From Balanoglossus misakiensis (lineage: Eukaryota > Hemichordata): a DNA stretch of 64,000 bases. Every line of letters begins with the position of its first letter. Position 1 is the first letter of the stretch. The stretch covers positions 13,020,001 through 13,084,000 of the forward strand of contig CM082580.2 of assembly GCA_040954595.2 (NCBI GenBank), given 5' to 3'. A program made the position numbers and the translations under genes. This document shows, one piece after another, positions 38,401 to 51,897 of this stretch. The notes below the pieces were generated by a model, which saw only the letters and a program-made list of their open reading frames with translations, searched no databases and had not been told where the DNA came from.

Positions 38401-39247
38401 TAGTTGCGTTCCATGCTCATCTTTAATACCGTGGAGATTCGCGTTATAAAGCCGTTTTGCTCTCTGGAATACGGTGAATCATCACTTGGTAAAACTCAAT
38501 TCTTCTGTGCATACGGCATGGGTATAACATGTTAGTATACGTTAGCCACCTATCCCCTGGTGTGAATAAAATCGCCATACGTTTGCTTTTGTCTACAGAA
38601 AGTGTGAAGCTGAAAAATTTAATTTAAGCAAATAACACGACAAAAGTGCTTTTGATTAATTCAGAAGGGTAGAATAAACATATCGCTTTCACGCATCCAA
38701 TGTATTACAGTATCTAGATAATTTGGTCGTATATTAGTGGCTATATATTTGGGGATTCATCGTAAATATTATTTGCATACTTGATTTTTAAAGCTACCGT
38801 GCAAAAAATGAACGACAGCTTGAAATTTACTCTTTTGAGTGTAGTGCGTTAGATATTGTAACAAGGCAGATCGACTGGTATGATACATAATCCACGGCGA
38901 CTTGTCGACAGCTCTATACATTTGTACTCCTAGAAGACGAACATTTATAGACAGGTGCAAGTAAAACTCGATGGTACTTTTTGTGGGTTGCGCAAAAGCG
39001 GGCAGTCCCTGGTGCTTTAAGCTGCGTAATACTTTTAAGTCGATCTATAAAAAACAATAAGAGTTTTCAAACTCGAAAAAGTGATCGAATGGGCCAACTT
39101 AGGCCTCTTTTGATACGCTAGTGCAATGGCCGTTCGGGGAAGGGGAGGGAACAACTGACGACATGATTGACAGCCAATCATTGTTCTGCTGTCAGCTGAG
39201 CCACCGTCGCACCACAGGCAAGACAGACTGCAGCCAACACCGGGGAG
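35454..39247. other. Gene-poor DNA upstream of GDF8/11
   Basis: No coding exon recognised on either strand. Its position directly upstream of a developmental ligand gene makes it a natural place for enhancers, but I see no specific one. An E-box CAGCTG lies at 39193-39198, close to the promoter. Confidence 0.4.
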
Positions 39248-39255
39248 TATAAAAG
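39248..39255 (+). promoter_or_regulatory. TATA box of the GDF8/11 gene
   Basis: TATAAAAG, 126 nt before the ATG at 39381. This predicts transcription starting near 39275-39285 and a short 5' UTR of about 100 nt. E-box CAGCTG lies 50 nt upstream. Confidence 0.75.
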
Positions 39256-39380
39256 ACAGACAAGTAACTGCGATCCAACTTCGCGTGCCAGCCACCGCTT
39301 GAGACAAGGCTGCAGGTGCTGTACAACCGCCGGGTCTTCCAGTTTTGTATGAAGCACACTGATTGATTCCAGCAGCAAAT

Positions 39381-42300
39381 ATGAAAGTGGTTTGTCTGAT
39401 TTGCGTTGTTGGCACAGCAATCTTTCTGGCTACGGCCGAGTGCAAGCAATCTGACGATAAAAAGGCCAAGGAAAAATTCGACTTTTATGAAACTAACAAT
39501 TATCGTCACGGCGAGGCAACTATAGAGGACGACAGCCAGCCGACTGTTGCGGAGCCCACCGCAAATGACACTAGCTCAGAAGATTTGCTGCACAACAAGA
39601 CCTGTCCTATTTGCATGGCAAGAGATCAGTGGAAAAAGTATACGCTGGCGATTATCAAAGCGAAAATACTGGCAAAACTAGGGATGAAACACCCGCCCAA
39701 TATAACAGGACCACTTCCAAAGATACCAGATCACATTTTGTTTGAACATTCACTACAGCTAGGTGACGAACCTGATCCGTATGCGGACGATAATTTCCAC
39801 GCCAGGACAGAGAAAGTAATCAACTTCGCTTCAAAACGTGAGTATAGTCAAACTTTTCATTCCGTTAATAACATCTGGTTAAAGTTTTTCATCACCAGTG
39901 ACGCTGACAAACTCTCGATAACCCCTGTTCTTAGTTAGTTGACAGCACCAACAAGAAAGATGTGACATTTCAATTGAAACAAACACCGAGGTTTATTTTT
40001 CTTCTGCAAAACATCAATACATCGTATAAACGTGCGCCCTAGAATTTTACAAATACTCCCCGATTGCTCTGGGTGCAGCGAAGAATGTCGATTTACGAGC
40101 AACCTTCCACGAGTGTCAAGGTGAAATCTATAGATCCGATTTCAACAGTGGCATAAGAGCTTGTTTTGTTCACTAAAGTGCAAAAATTGATTACTAGTGG
40201 ACAAGCTAAGGAATTCAATGGCCAGTTGCAGCAGAGATCCAATACTTGTCCACGTATACCGATGTTTATCGATCCCGGCTTTTCGGCTGTGTTGCCTCTG
40301 AATAGGGTATGAAACACCCCTGCCACTGGTGCGGTAAATCTTTCTTTGGGGTTGGGCAGAGATACATACATGCCATAGTTTGGTATTGATGCTGTGTGTG
40401 GAGATATTGTAATTTATCAATATACAACACCTTTGCAATAAATAATTGAAATGGAAAAAAGACAGGCGGGTTTAAACAAAGGGCGATGAACTGTCAATCG
40501 CTTCGTCATGCTCTCAAGACGATGTGCCCATCAAGCAAGCCAGTAGCGGACACCAAGCTGTGCAGGTGTGCCATTTTAAATGTAGTCATATATAAATCGC
40601 GAGATTTCACTGTTGAAAGTGGGCGTCGTCATTTGGTATTGGGGAGTTGGGTTACCGGAAATACGTATGTTCTTGGCCTAAGGGTCTTTGGACACTCAAT
40701 CCCTGCAGGCACATTTGTCCTTTTCACCCGTGAGATATCCTGCTGCACATTATGCTGAAAGATTAGAACGTAATCTGCGTTTATTCAGCGCCGCATACAC
40801 GACACCTTTCTGGTGATTAGGTAGCTCTGGTTATGTGTACCCCCGAAGTGTACAAGTTGTGATCACTTTCATCATTGCCATGGAGCTTGCGGTTGTTGAC
40901 GTATTACGTTTCTATTGGTAGCATTATAGCCATTAATTGTTAGTGGGCCATCACTCATATCGTCTATGGCCACTTGAAAGTGTTTATAAGGATGCAAGTG
41001 GTAATGGATTGTGATACTTCAGAAATGCATGGCGGAACGACGCCAGCAGATCGTGAACCATGGAAACCCAAGTTTGGTTCTTATTATTACAAAACGTCCT
41101 CAAAGCTTCTTGCGTTGAATCAAAATTTCGGAATTCCTGAACGAGCAAAAATGCAGTGGCAATCAGACCTTGTCGTAATTCTAACCAGGTTGGTGTGCAA
41201 CACAAAAGCCAGTCTACATTATACCCAAGCGCTCGATATCACCAGATCAGCGGAGCAAATTTCTTGACAGGTTGATGACAGTTGATTGAAATCATGGCAT
41301 CAGGTTGAGTGGCAGTTGAGCCGTTCTTTTGAAAAGCGCACTGTCAAAGGAACAATTGCAAAGATTTACCGATACAAGATGTTTGTTGATGCCACTAACA
41401 AAGGGCGGAGCAGACTGGATAAGTAGCTTTAGGCAATGATTCCATCAATACACCTATTGCCGGTGATACCAATACAGCCTATTGGGAGTCATTCAGGTGT
41501 AAACCAAATACCCTCGAAGAGTTGGAACCAGCAATGAGACGTTCGTGTAGGACACAGCCGACTGGCAACAATTGTCTTTATTGCAAGACATGCACAGTCA
41601 CACCATCTGACTTGTCATGCCAAGCATATTTTATCCAGAATGCCCAACACATGGCAACTAGGAAACTGGAAAATTGTCATAACCACAACTTAAATTGTCA
41701 TCTTTTTTATATTTTCCCAGTGCCCAAGTTTAATAGCAAGTCCGAGACGGGAGAGCAGCCAGAGTTATCGTCTTTTTACTTCAACATTTCCCAAACATTG
41801 ATGAATAATCACGTTGTGCGGGCGCACCTTTGGATTTACGTGAAGCCAGCCGAAGTTGTGCAAGACACACTAACATCAATACACATCTACCAGAGAAGGA
41901 AACTAGACGGGATAATCCTAAAGAAACTCGTCCGCTCGCGAAAGATTAAACTCAGCCCTAAAGGCGGCCACTGGGAGCAGTTTGATTTCAAATACACGGT
42001 CCATGAATGGGTGACAGATCCTGATAGTAATTGGGGAATTACAGTCGAAGCAACAGACCATGAAGGGAGATCTGTCGTCGTCACTGACACATCAGACGAC
42101 AAAGAAGAAGTAAGTTGTTGCTTGTTAACGTTCGCTCATTTTTAGCCATCCTAGAAATAAGCTGAGGAAGGTTAGACAATATCTTGCGCTATTTTCGTAC
42201 ACAGCAAAGTATCGTCAGGAGTCACAAAACCAGAAAAAAGAGAAGAATGGTCATCGGATATTGCACAGAAAATAAATTAAGATCGGTTTCTTGAACCCAA

Positions 42301-42820
42301 ACCTTAAAATATTCAGCCTTTTTGGAACGATGTCGTATGGCCATAAATCTAGAGCTTATTTTCAGATGGTGCAAACCACACAGAATGTATAAACTGTCGC
42401 GATAAATGATGTATTTCTTTCATTTGATTATTTCAGAGGCCGTTCCTTGAAATTCGAACCCAGTCACGTCACACGCGTAAGAAACGAGCCACAGTGGGAA
42501 TGAACTGCGATGAGCATACAACCGACGAACGTTGCTGTCGTTATCCTCTGACGGTTGACTTTGAAGAATTTGGCTGGGACTGGATCATTGCCCCGAAAAT
42601 GTACGAAGCGAACTACTGCGCCGGAGATTGCCCGGTGAATTTCCTGCCCCAATATCCCCACACTCATCTTGTAGAGCAAGCTGACCCCAGTGGGACTATC
42701 GGACCATGCTGTACAGCAACCAGAGTGTCAGCAATTACAATGCTCTATTTCAACGACACTCAAAACATCATATACGGAAAGTTGCCAAACATGGTTGTAG
42801 ACACCTGTGGATGTTCCTAG
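39381..42820 (+). CDS. GDF8/11: GDF8/11 (myostatin/GDF11) TGF-beta precursor
   Basis: Secreted TGF-beta ligand of the myostatin/GDF11 class, expected to signal through activin type II receptors. Three exons: 39381-39837, 41721-42109 and 42437-42820, 409 aa; vertebrate MSTN and GDF11 also have three. A signal peptide ([21 protein letters not shown]) starts the protein. The prodomain has [11 protein letters not shown] and the acidic [14 protein letters not shown] motif, as in myostatin. Furin site RKKR precedes a 110-aa mature domain: [52 protein letters not shown], a C-terminal CGCS, and all nine cysteines of the subfamily. One gene here matches the single invertebrate GDF8/11. AATAAA at 43768-43773 is a possible polyadenylation signal. 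Confidence 0.97.
39838..41720 (+). other. GDF8/11 intron 1
   Basis: 1.9-kb intron. ORFs inside it (for example 40974-41267) lack family similarity and splice support. No repeat recognised. Confidence 0.6.
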
Positions 42821-44591
42821 ATCTGTGACGGGGGTATATAGACACTTCTAAATTGTCATCACCTTGGCAACAGTTGTGACCAACTGTTCGTATGGACAAA
42901 TCGAGCTGGGGAATTCCAAAATATAAACTGCTTGTTGTTAATAGTGGCCATTCAAAAGATAAAAGGTGTAGCTGAACATTGGCTATGACAAAACCTGAGA
43001 ACTTCAGTCTTTGGCTTGGGGGAAAAAAGCAAAGTCTAGAAAATTGTAGGTATCAGAACGCTTTTACAGGGTTATTTGTGGCTGGTGGTTGTTTTAGCTT
43101 ACAAGAAAATTTACAAGCACACTGACAACAGACATTTACTTGTAAGACTATATGGATGTCCGAGTACTTGAGTTTTGGGTGGTATGTCGAATCATTCAAG
43201 AGAATACTTGAAAAGTCTGAAGAAAGTAACCATACACAACTTGGATATATTATAAGATTAGGCGGTGATGGCATTTGACGTTTTTGGGTCAGCTGTTTTT
43301 GATTCTCAACTGCAAATTATTGTACGTTTCATTAGTGATAGAGTATGTTGTTTTTATAGGTTTTCATCAGATAGATCACGTCTAATTCACGTTCATTTTC
43401 AACATGGTTTTCAAATCTTGGACTTTAAGCATACAAGGGCATTTACTGTACAAAAGAAAATATTTTGCGTGCATTTTGCGAGTTTCTCCAGAAAGGGGGG
43501 TGTAGTAAAAACGAGCAAGAAGTGATATTTTAATACTTGACAACACATTTGAACTGAAAGTTGCATAATTTGCGTTTTTTTTTCAAGACTTGTGGATTAT
43601 CATGCACAAATTTATTTAAGCAATTGCTATTGTTTTTTTTCAGAATGGAAATTTCTTTCTCCACTGGGAGACTCGACTAAGTGACTTGCCTTTCAAAGGT
43701 GTCACGACATCTATAAGATGTAAACTATAAGATTCAATGGATAGAAAAGAGTCAACACTTTACTGTAAATAAACACACGAAACTGGAGCAGTTTTTCGTG
43801 TGTTACCACTTTGTAGGATAGTTTACAATTTGAAACGTGATATACGAGGGCAGCGGTTAGAGTACAATTTAAACTGTGAACTGTTTTATCATTAATCAAT
43901 TTGCTAATAAAATGGTTGCAAACCAGATCTGCTGGACCACATGTTGAGTAAGACTTAAACTGATAGTTAAAGGGTGTTCCCATGTTACTTTTCCACTGAG
44001 TTAGGGGGTCTCAAATATTGTGGAAAAGGCTGAATCAGCACTTTTCTCACACTGCCATTGCTATAGTTCTGGATTAGAGGCAAATCCTTGTGTCAGGTTC
44101 ATATGGATTCCACCATAGTTAAGAAATAAATCTAGGCATGAACAGAATCAAAACAAAATGGCCGCCAGGCAGTCAAATTTGATCATATCAGGACAAGCAT
44201 AAATTGATGAACACACACGTACATGTACATTAGTTTAAAATCGGCTGCAGCAAGTTTGAGAAGATAATTGTTTATATAGGGAGTGATGCTGTGGAGCAAA
44301 TGAACCCTGACCCTTGAACATACCCTTACCCTAACCTGTCAACAGACAAACAAACAAACATGACAATATTCAGAAACAACCACAAACATATTTTACAGTG
44401 TATTTACAGAGCAAAGATACCATCACGGTCTTCTCAACTCTCTCTTTAGCTCAGTACAAAACGCTCTCTCTCAGTGACCCACTAAAACACATCTGTTGCT
44501 TATGTACCATTGTATACTATTACATACCACGCTTCTCTGCATGTCAGAAAGAATAGTACATGTACTCAAAAGAACACATAAGTCAATTTGA
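42821..44591 (+). other. GDF8/11 3' UTR and downstream flank
   Basis: AT-rich; AATAAA at 43768-43773 would make a ~0.95-kb 3' UTR. A short CCTTACCCTAACC stretch lies near 44325-44337. No gene seen. Confidence 0.5.
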
Positions 44592-45098
44592 CATGGGCCA
44601 CACTGCTTTCCCAGATGTCAATGTTAAACAGTCGTGTGTCAAGAGTGTAAATCTTCTGTCGCACCCCTTCAAGTCACAGGGCAAGGCTATAAATAGTTTG
44701 AACTGCTAACTTTATTTTCTGAAGATGGCATGCAAATCTGAGCTGGTGATGCAAAGGTGGAAGAGTTAAAAAGACTTGCAAGATTCCTGGCTGTGTTGGA
44801 AAATACCAATTTTAAAATGAAGCAGTTTATTCATTTTTATGTCTGGCATGCAGAGAACAGATTCATTAGACTCAGTACAGCTGTTCTGGATGTCTGTCAA
44901 CATTGTGATTTATATGGAATGTTGATGGGGGACACCTGGTAGAATAGTGTCCCTTGTATCTACAAGGTGATGATATGAAAAGAATGACTATTAGGCGCAA
45001 TAATAGGGAAACAACTAGGACAATTACACTTCAGTAAACAGACAGCTGAATATTGATTGATGACAGCAATACTGCCACTGACGTGTCAGTCAGCTGTA
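44592..45098 (+). repeat. 507-bp dispersed repeat, copy 2
   Basis: Partner of 34947-35453, same strand and length. The 61-codon ORF is at 44757-44942. Within it two Arg codons change synonymously (CGT to AGA, CGA to AGA), while four or five changes alter residues, so evidence for coding constraint is mixed. Confidence 0.9.
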
Positions 45099-46236
45099 AG
45101 AAAATTCTCCTTACTTTAACTTCTGTTGCTTAAATTATAACTGTCACCATAGCTCTTGAAAATTCTGCTCAAATTAACATGCATCTATCTTTAGCTGGCC
45201 ATGATACTAAAACAGCAGTCCATGTAATTATAGTATATACAGATATTAAATCACAAAGTATAAAGGAGAAATAAACAGAACCTTGGGTGGATACTCACAT
45301 GCCTCACAAGCAGATGTTCAGCTGATACACAAGAGATATTTAAAGAACAAGAATTTCACCTAAATCAAAGTTGAAGACAGAGTACGCCTTTAGATCCTCG
45401 GCAAAGAAGAGTCCCTCACACTATTCTAGTTCTGATATCTAAAATTGCCCTACATCTTTCTATTCTCCTGCAGCAAAGACTATCACATATGTCATCATAA
45501 CACATCTCCAGAAATAGTTTCAAAGGTTCGGAAGGGAGAAAAAGTAGTGATAAAAATAAATTACAAGAGCAGAACAGGAGGTTTAAGTACACAATCTCAT
45601 GTTTATTCAGTGGCATTCCTGCGAAAGATATATTTGAAGGTTGGACTGACAGTGACAGATAACCCTCACATGGATACCTACTACAGACTCTTCTTGTTAC
45701 CTCACAAACTCGCTGCATGAATCAAAGACGTGTGAATAAAATACACTGTATGGTATGTACCATGTAAATGTTTAACACAATTGCCTGATCAGTTACCCCA
45801 TGTTAGTTTACTTAACAATTAGTCGGTAACTTTGATGCACATACAATCTATTTGATTCACACAGCGAGTTTGCGAGTTCAACTGAAATTCGCTGTAATTG
45901 AAGATTTCTAGGTCGAGAAACAAGCCACAATTTAAACTTCTGTTGTTCATCAATTTGTTTGTAAGAGAATTTATTATGGTCAGGCGAAAAGTACAGTTAG
46001 TGTGGAATAATGAAATAATCATCAAAAGCGGAATATGACACAGTCCAATGAAACTCAAGCATTAACAGTGTGTTCCTCCAAAGGCAGTGTATTCAGACCA
46101 TTTCCATAAATTGAGGATTTGTCATGATCACCCCCACTTAGCCTGCAACTACTCAATGCAACCATAGGAAATGCTCATATATCAGGAAAGTGATATTGCA
46201 CAGAAGAGTTCTTGCTGGATAAAGAGAATGGAGTAA
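45099..46236 (-). other. ABITRAM 3' flank
   Basis: Contains minus-strand AATAAA candidates (TTTATT at 45970-45975 and 45602-45607). No coding exon; ORFs near 45416-45720 overlap on both strands and have no recognisable product. Confidence 0.45.
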
Positions 46237-49200
46237 TCATAAACTTTTTTCTTCGGCTGAGTCATCTTGTTCTGGTTGTAGATGTCTTGCTTTGTACTGC
46301 TCTTCTGTCAGCAATTTCTCCATTTGAGGATCACTGTTTCCAAATTTGGGTAGAATGATTGCGATGTACCCATCTGTACTTCGCTGAAATGGGAAAGAAC
46401 CAAAATATTTAATTAAGTAAGTGAGCATGCTTTCAGTATAGTCTTCCCCAGAACAAGATATCACAACTATACATATTCTTGTCATGTAACAGAACTTCAT
46501 TCATTAGATGTCATCTTGTTCAGGAGAATACTAACTTGAAACTGCAGTTCTCAAGCTTTTGTCGTACATGCATAAGAGTGCTTGATGCAATTCTGCAAAG
46601 CCTTTGTAGATCAAATGTCTGCTGAGGTAACCAGGCAGCTCTGTGACTGAGTTTCATGCTGTTTTGAGTATTAGACAACTCGGTTAGTCACAACAAAGAT
46701 CCCCAGTCACCAAACAGAATAGAAACTAGAAGCCAAGTAAAACGTCTAACTGATTGTGATTGTGTTGTTCCACTTGCTTGACAACCAAGCATAACTCAAA
46801 CACCCTGAGACCCATCTATAAATCAAAGTTTATGAAACCTTCACCTTTTCAGCTATAAGACGTGGCCTTGAGAGAAGATTCTCGTTAACCTCAATTAATT
46901 TTCCATTGACGCAACTGTACATGGTGTATTCCGTACTGTCGTCACAAGTAACAATACATAGAGGGGCAGTTTCATTCACCCACTGTCCACCCTGCAAGGT
47001 AAACCAATAAACACAACTATTACTTACTGGTTTTTTATGGCTAACTCAATGTGACAGAGATCTAATAAAAAAGACATGTAAAAGTATGCTGTGATGTAAA
47101 TTCCTCAAATGGATGTTTTGACCGTTGAAGATGTTGACGTTTGAACCTACCATTCATTGTATGACATGCCAGCTGTTTTCAGAGTTCCAACTGGCCACAG
47201 GCCTGGACTGGCCACAAGATATATTTTAATACATACCTTCTTCCCTTTGCCGGTTACTTTATTGTCCAATCTGTTGAGATTTTCGGTGACTTGATAGTTG
47301 ACATTCTGGATTGTCTTTTGATTTTTGATGATCGGGTGGCCTTCAGCAACTGTTACAACTAAAACTCTGTAACGAAAATGAGGATTAATTAGATCTAGGA
47401 ATTCTGCCTGGGGCAATTCTTGCAATTCACTGAAAATCTAAACAGTAGCTGTAAATATCTGTGCTTAAAAGTCTGAATCCGGCAGTATTTGTGGAGAAAT
47501 CTCTTACTGACGTGTATGAACCAAGAACTAGGTCACCATTATGGAAGCCGAGATATGCAAAAATGGATCAAAGTCACCCCAAAATATGTTAACAAATTTT
47601 CCGACATTTCTCATGTTGAGGCAGATCACCATCTTAGGTTAAAGCTCACAGTTGACAGGATTAAAAAAAGAGTTCACTTGGGCATGTTCTTAATCTCTAA
47701 GATCTTTTCCCCAATGAAAGTAATACATGCCTGAACTGACGTCAAACGATTCAAACATTTTTATTTAATTAAAACTAATCCTTTGATAAGTTTCACACTG
47801 TGGAAAATGCTTTTGTAATACAACACAGATACCCTTTGTGTTAAATATCATAAAACTTAACAATAAGAGCACCTACAAACGAATAGAAGCATTGTTCTGA
47901 GAGACTCTTAGCAATATCCCTGTGGGTATATCAATTGTCATGTGCGATAAAAATCTGATCAGGAACAAAGGTAGGTTATCGTTGTCCTAAAATACTATAC
48001 TCATGGGGACTAATTTTCTCATTCAATGATTAAAGCCAATTTAAAATGACCTGATTGCAACTAAGGACTTCGCTAAGCTAATCCATCATTTTCTATTCAG
48101 ATTATTGACTGACATAAATTCACACAGGACAACGTCTGTGCGATTGTGGCTTACAAACCTGGAACATGTACCTACATGTATATGCTAGGTTTGTTGGTGA
48201 GACAGAAACTGTTATTCTGGAAAATATTTTCAGTATTTCTGATCTGTGTTTTTGTGTCATACCAGTGTACTCAAAAGTTAAATGGAAAAAAAAGTTGACA
48301 CGTTGAAAAGTAACACTAACTTGTTCAATTTTCCCCAGTTGTCTAGCAAGTCCATGAAATGACTTGCTGAAATTTGAAAAGCACACATCAGCTGTTCTCT
48401 GTCATGACTATGATTAATTGAATGCTCTCTCTGGGTCAATTCCTGCAAAAGCTCAGAGATCCGGTACAGTGTTTCCTATTACAGAGGCAACATGCAAATG
48501 CTGAACTATTCCACTGACCCTGCATTGAACTCTTCTGCCAGTGGGTACTGGGAAATTCATCATGAGCAAGTCATAATCCTTCAAGTTAGACAGATGAATG
48601 GAAACTCTGTTCAATTTATGACTAAAATGACCCTGCAAAGCAAACTGATTACAGATGATCCAAAACCATTCAGGCCTGTTTAGACAAAGTTTTAAATATC
48701 AAAGATTTATACAAATACTTTGCAGCTAAAGCATTTGTTTGTAGAGAGAAGCATCTCAATTTGAAAGGCAGGAAATGAACATATAAACAATATCTCTTGT
48801 GTGGCACGATACAATTATACTAAATAAAAGATAAATGTTAGAAAAGCAAATGGATATGCCTGTGCATATATACAAACTTCACAAGATATGCCACTATAAT
48901 ATACTACACATTACAGTAAGTTATGTACATTGTTGGCTCAATACTGTCATTTTTTTAATGACAAAAACATTGTCTGTGATGCAACTTAACAATGTATGGT
49001 TGTCCTTACTTATTTGAATGTTGCAAAATACACATATCTTCGTTCTTCCTTCCATTGACATCTGTCAAAATAGAATGTTTTTTTTTATGTCATAAAAGTG
49101 AAGACATTCTTCATCAGTAATACAATAGACTGAAAGAGGCGTGTCCTCCACAGAAATGGACAGTGGAGAGCGCCATCAAGTGGTGAATATTAAAGTTTGA

Positions 49201-49780
49201 AAATAGCTGAAAGTTTCATTCCTCCATAGACAGAGCATGGAGGAAAGACCCTCCATTATTTAAACCTTTCACAACTATGGCCCAGTCCAAATCCATTGTT
49301 TTCTATGGGAAGGTTGTGCTTCGATAGAACTGGGGGCGAAAGGGATAAAGTTTGTACAGAAGACTTCTGATGCCAGCAGAATAGACAACTCTCTAATACA
49401 CGCTAAGCCATACATACTGTTCGTTTCTTCGAAGGATATCAAGTCCAGACTCAATAATCTGTTATTATACTGTGAATATCTTTTGTGCTTTTTGTTATGA
49501 GTCCGTTAGTTCTTTTGAAAATCTGTAGCACAATATGTTGAGCTATGGTCACCATGGACGCTTTGTTGAGCAGACGACATCTTTGTGTTGTTGTGATCAT
49601 TGGTTAGGTACACAAGCCTAATCAATGCGTTTTATGGTGAAAATCACACGTTTACTACTAACCTGTTTTGTAACCAATTCGAAAGTACCTTTCGACAACC
49701 GAGGGATATTCTCCATACTCGGAAAATGCAACTTTCTCCGTCGCATGCGACGACGACGCCGGGGTTGAACTCTCCGCCAT
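46237..49780 (-). CDS. ABITRAM: Actin-binding transcription modulator (Simiate/FAM206A)
   Basis: Orthologue of ABITRAM, a small conserved protein linked to actin binding and nuclear speckles in vertebrates. Five exons in transcript order: 49780-49663, 49061-49010 (52 bp), 47366-47237, 46991-46845 and 46383-46237, 197 aa. Family blocks seen: SVVERYFRIGYK, EDMCILQHSN, VAEGHPIIKNQKTI, NKVTGKGKK, APLCIVTCDDSTEYTMYSCV, GKLIEVNENLL, TDGYIAIILPKF and LLTEEQYKAR, in the same order as the human protein. All phases agree (1, 2, 0, 0). The N-terminus is Ser/Thr/Ala rich and not conserved. The start codon lies in an AATGGCGG motif. Confidence 0.93.
47367..49009 (-). other. ABITRAM intron 2
   Basis: 1.6-kb intron between the 52-bp exon 2 and exon 3. 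No further exon or repeat recognised. Confidence 0.6.
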
Positions 49781-51897
49781 TATGACCTTTTAGGACCCTT
49801 TAGGTCGTTTAATTTTATTTCATCTCAAAATATAGTACATGTATATATCAACTTAGAGGGTCATACAAGAGGGCGCACTGTGATCGAAGGCTGGCGCTTG
49901 GGTACCTTGCCTTGCCTCGATCAGTACAACTGAAAAGACTATTCCCAATAGTAAAGGGTGAGTCGAACTGGTCCAAAAATTTACCAGGAATATTTAGCAT
50001 GTTTACTCCAGTAAAATCTCGACACCAAGTAGGCTTAATAGCACTCTCTAACTATTGTCAATAATAGTGTCATGGCCGCCACCAGCAAATAGGGGTTTAC
50101 GACCAGAAAATCGAACATGATGATTCAGCTAGACGGTATGCAGAACAAAAATATTTCCAAAAATAAACTTAAAAGTTGGCAATTTTTCCAGGGGCAAGCA
50201 GATCATGGTATGGAATCTTCGGCTCCATAAAACTGATTCATATAACATGTGCATGAATTGCACTGAGGTATCTTTTACAACAGTCAGCAACACTAGAGAA
50301 GTTTTTGAGTAGTTTCGGACCATATTGTAGTAAATATTTAAACTAACGATGCGTGTAATTAAAGATGCACTTCTTCATGTTTAATAAAATTCGTTAAAGT
50401 TACTCAATGATCGCTGTTTCCCTATTAAACTATGCACAAGCTGCGCTAAAGTGAACGCGAACGTTCGAGGCTCCGGAACGTGACTTTATGTGGGCCACCG
50501 TTATTCAAACTTTTTCATAGAAAAAGCGCCACCCGGAATATAGTGCAGTGGAGTATAATGTTCCACTTATTAGACTATATCCCTGTGGCTTTATATCGAA
50601 TTATCTTATCTGTTTGGTAATCATCTTCTCCGGAACTAGAAAATTGATCGAGTTGAAACTCGATCCGATTAATAATTAGGAGTCCAACTTTCACATGGTT
50701 GTCGAGAGCAATCCAGTATGACTGGTCGTCACGTGGTTTGGCAAGCACATCGGCCCTTTACTTGACAACAGTGACGGTCGGGAGGGGGTGCAGTGCCCTC
50801 ATTACCCCAGGAACCAGCTCACTCGGAGGAGGGGACACCTGTGCGACTTTCATGTCTATCTACAATGTCCAAGTGCAGGAAGCCGAAAACGGCCGAAAAA
50901 TGTAACTACTACTTCATACATATCGTGCATGGCAAAGAATTGTTGCCACTTTCATCACATTGCCGTGTGCTCCTGACATCACCAGTGCAGCTGTCAAGGT
51001 TTTCAAATGCTTGGCAACAGGCCCGTAGCAACAAAAATACTCAGTATGGTATTTTGATTGAAATAACAACAGTTGTGGGAATTGCAGGTACCAAACTTTC
51101 CCAAATTCCCACGAGAGAGTCTGCAAACTGCTAAATTGTGTTTACTTCGACGCCTGGTCTCCACTAACACTGATTGCTTGTTAAAGAAATACCCCGGGCT
51201 ATGATAGTTGTTATCGCCCTTTCTGGTGTGTGTGTGAGTAAGTGCGTGTGAGTGACCTGTATAGACTTTGTGAACTCTATACATACACTTCGAGAAGTTA
51301 TGATAATCAATGACCACACATACTGACGTCGGGGTTCAGACCTACAGATATATAATATAACATCGATAAATGGACTGCATAATATTTTTCCGTCTGGCCG
51401 TGATGCTTCGCCCACGTTTGGATCGTTTCGGTATGCACTTTTTCTCTGTTTGTTTAGTATTAATTTTCAGTAGGTTAATTGGTCTCTGAGCGGTACTCAG
51501 ACAGAGTCGGAACTTTTTTGATTTGTACACGCATAGTTCACGGTTGCAATTAATTATTTTGATGGTCGCGGAAGGAACCTCGTCTGAAATATAATTTGAT
51601 CACGGATGCCGAAACTCTACACAGACGGTAGCTAAGGAGATGTCAAGGAACTTTGAGATCGGAGCTGTTTGTCAAATTTCGGTTTCGCAAAGTGGTCACG
51701 TCCGGTCGGTAGCTTTTTCAGTTTAAATAGCATCGCTCCTGCAAAACGGTTCATCATATTCAAACGATCTTACATCTGTCACACGCTTCGTTCGCTCATT
51801 TTCCAGAACTACACCGTGCCACCAAACACTCGTCAATATCCGTCTATACCTGATCGAAGTGGTTTAGCGGTTCTTTATTGCCATCATCTTCACAGCC
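49781..51897. other. Shared upstream region of ABITRAM and the activin-like gene
   Basis: About 2.1 kb between divergent genes, so it should hold both promoters. No TATA box clearly placed; no coding exon supported. Confidence 0.4.

Noticed and set aside
40974-41267. 97-codon ORF in GDF8/11 intron 1
   Set aside because: No similarity to any family I know and no coding signals around it.
41522-41720. Upstream extension of the GDF8/11 exon 2 reading frame
   Set aside because: The frame is open before the acceptor at 41720/41721, but the sequence has no family match and the phase with exon 1 fits only the spliced form.
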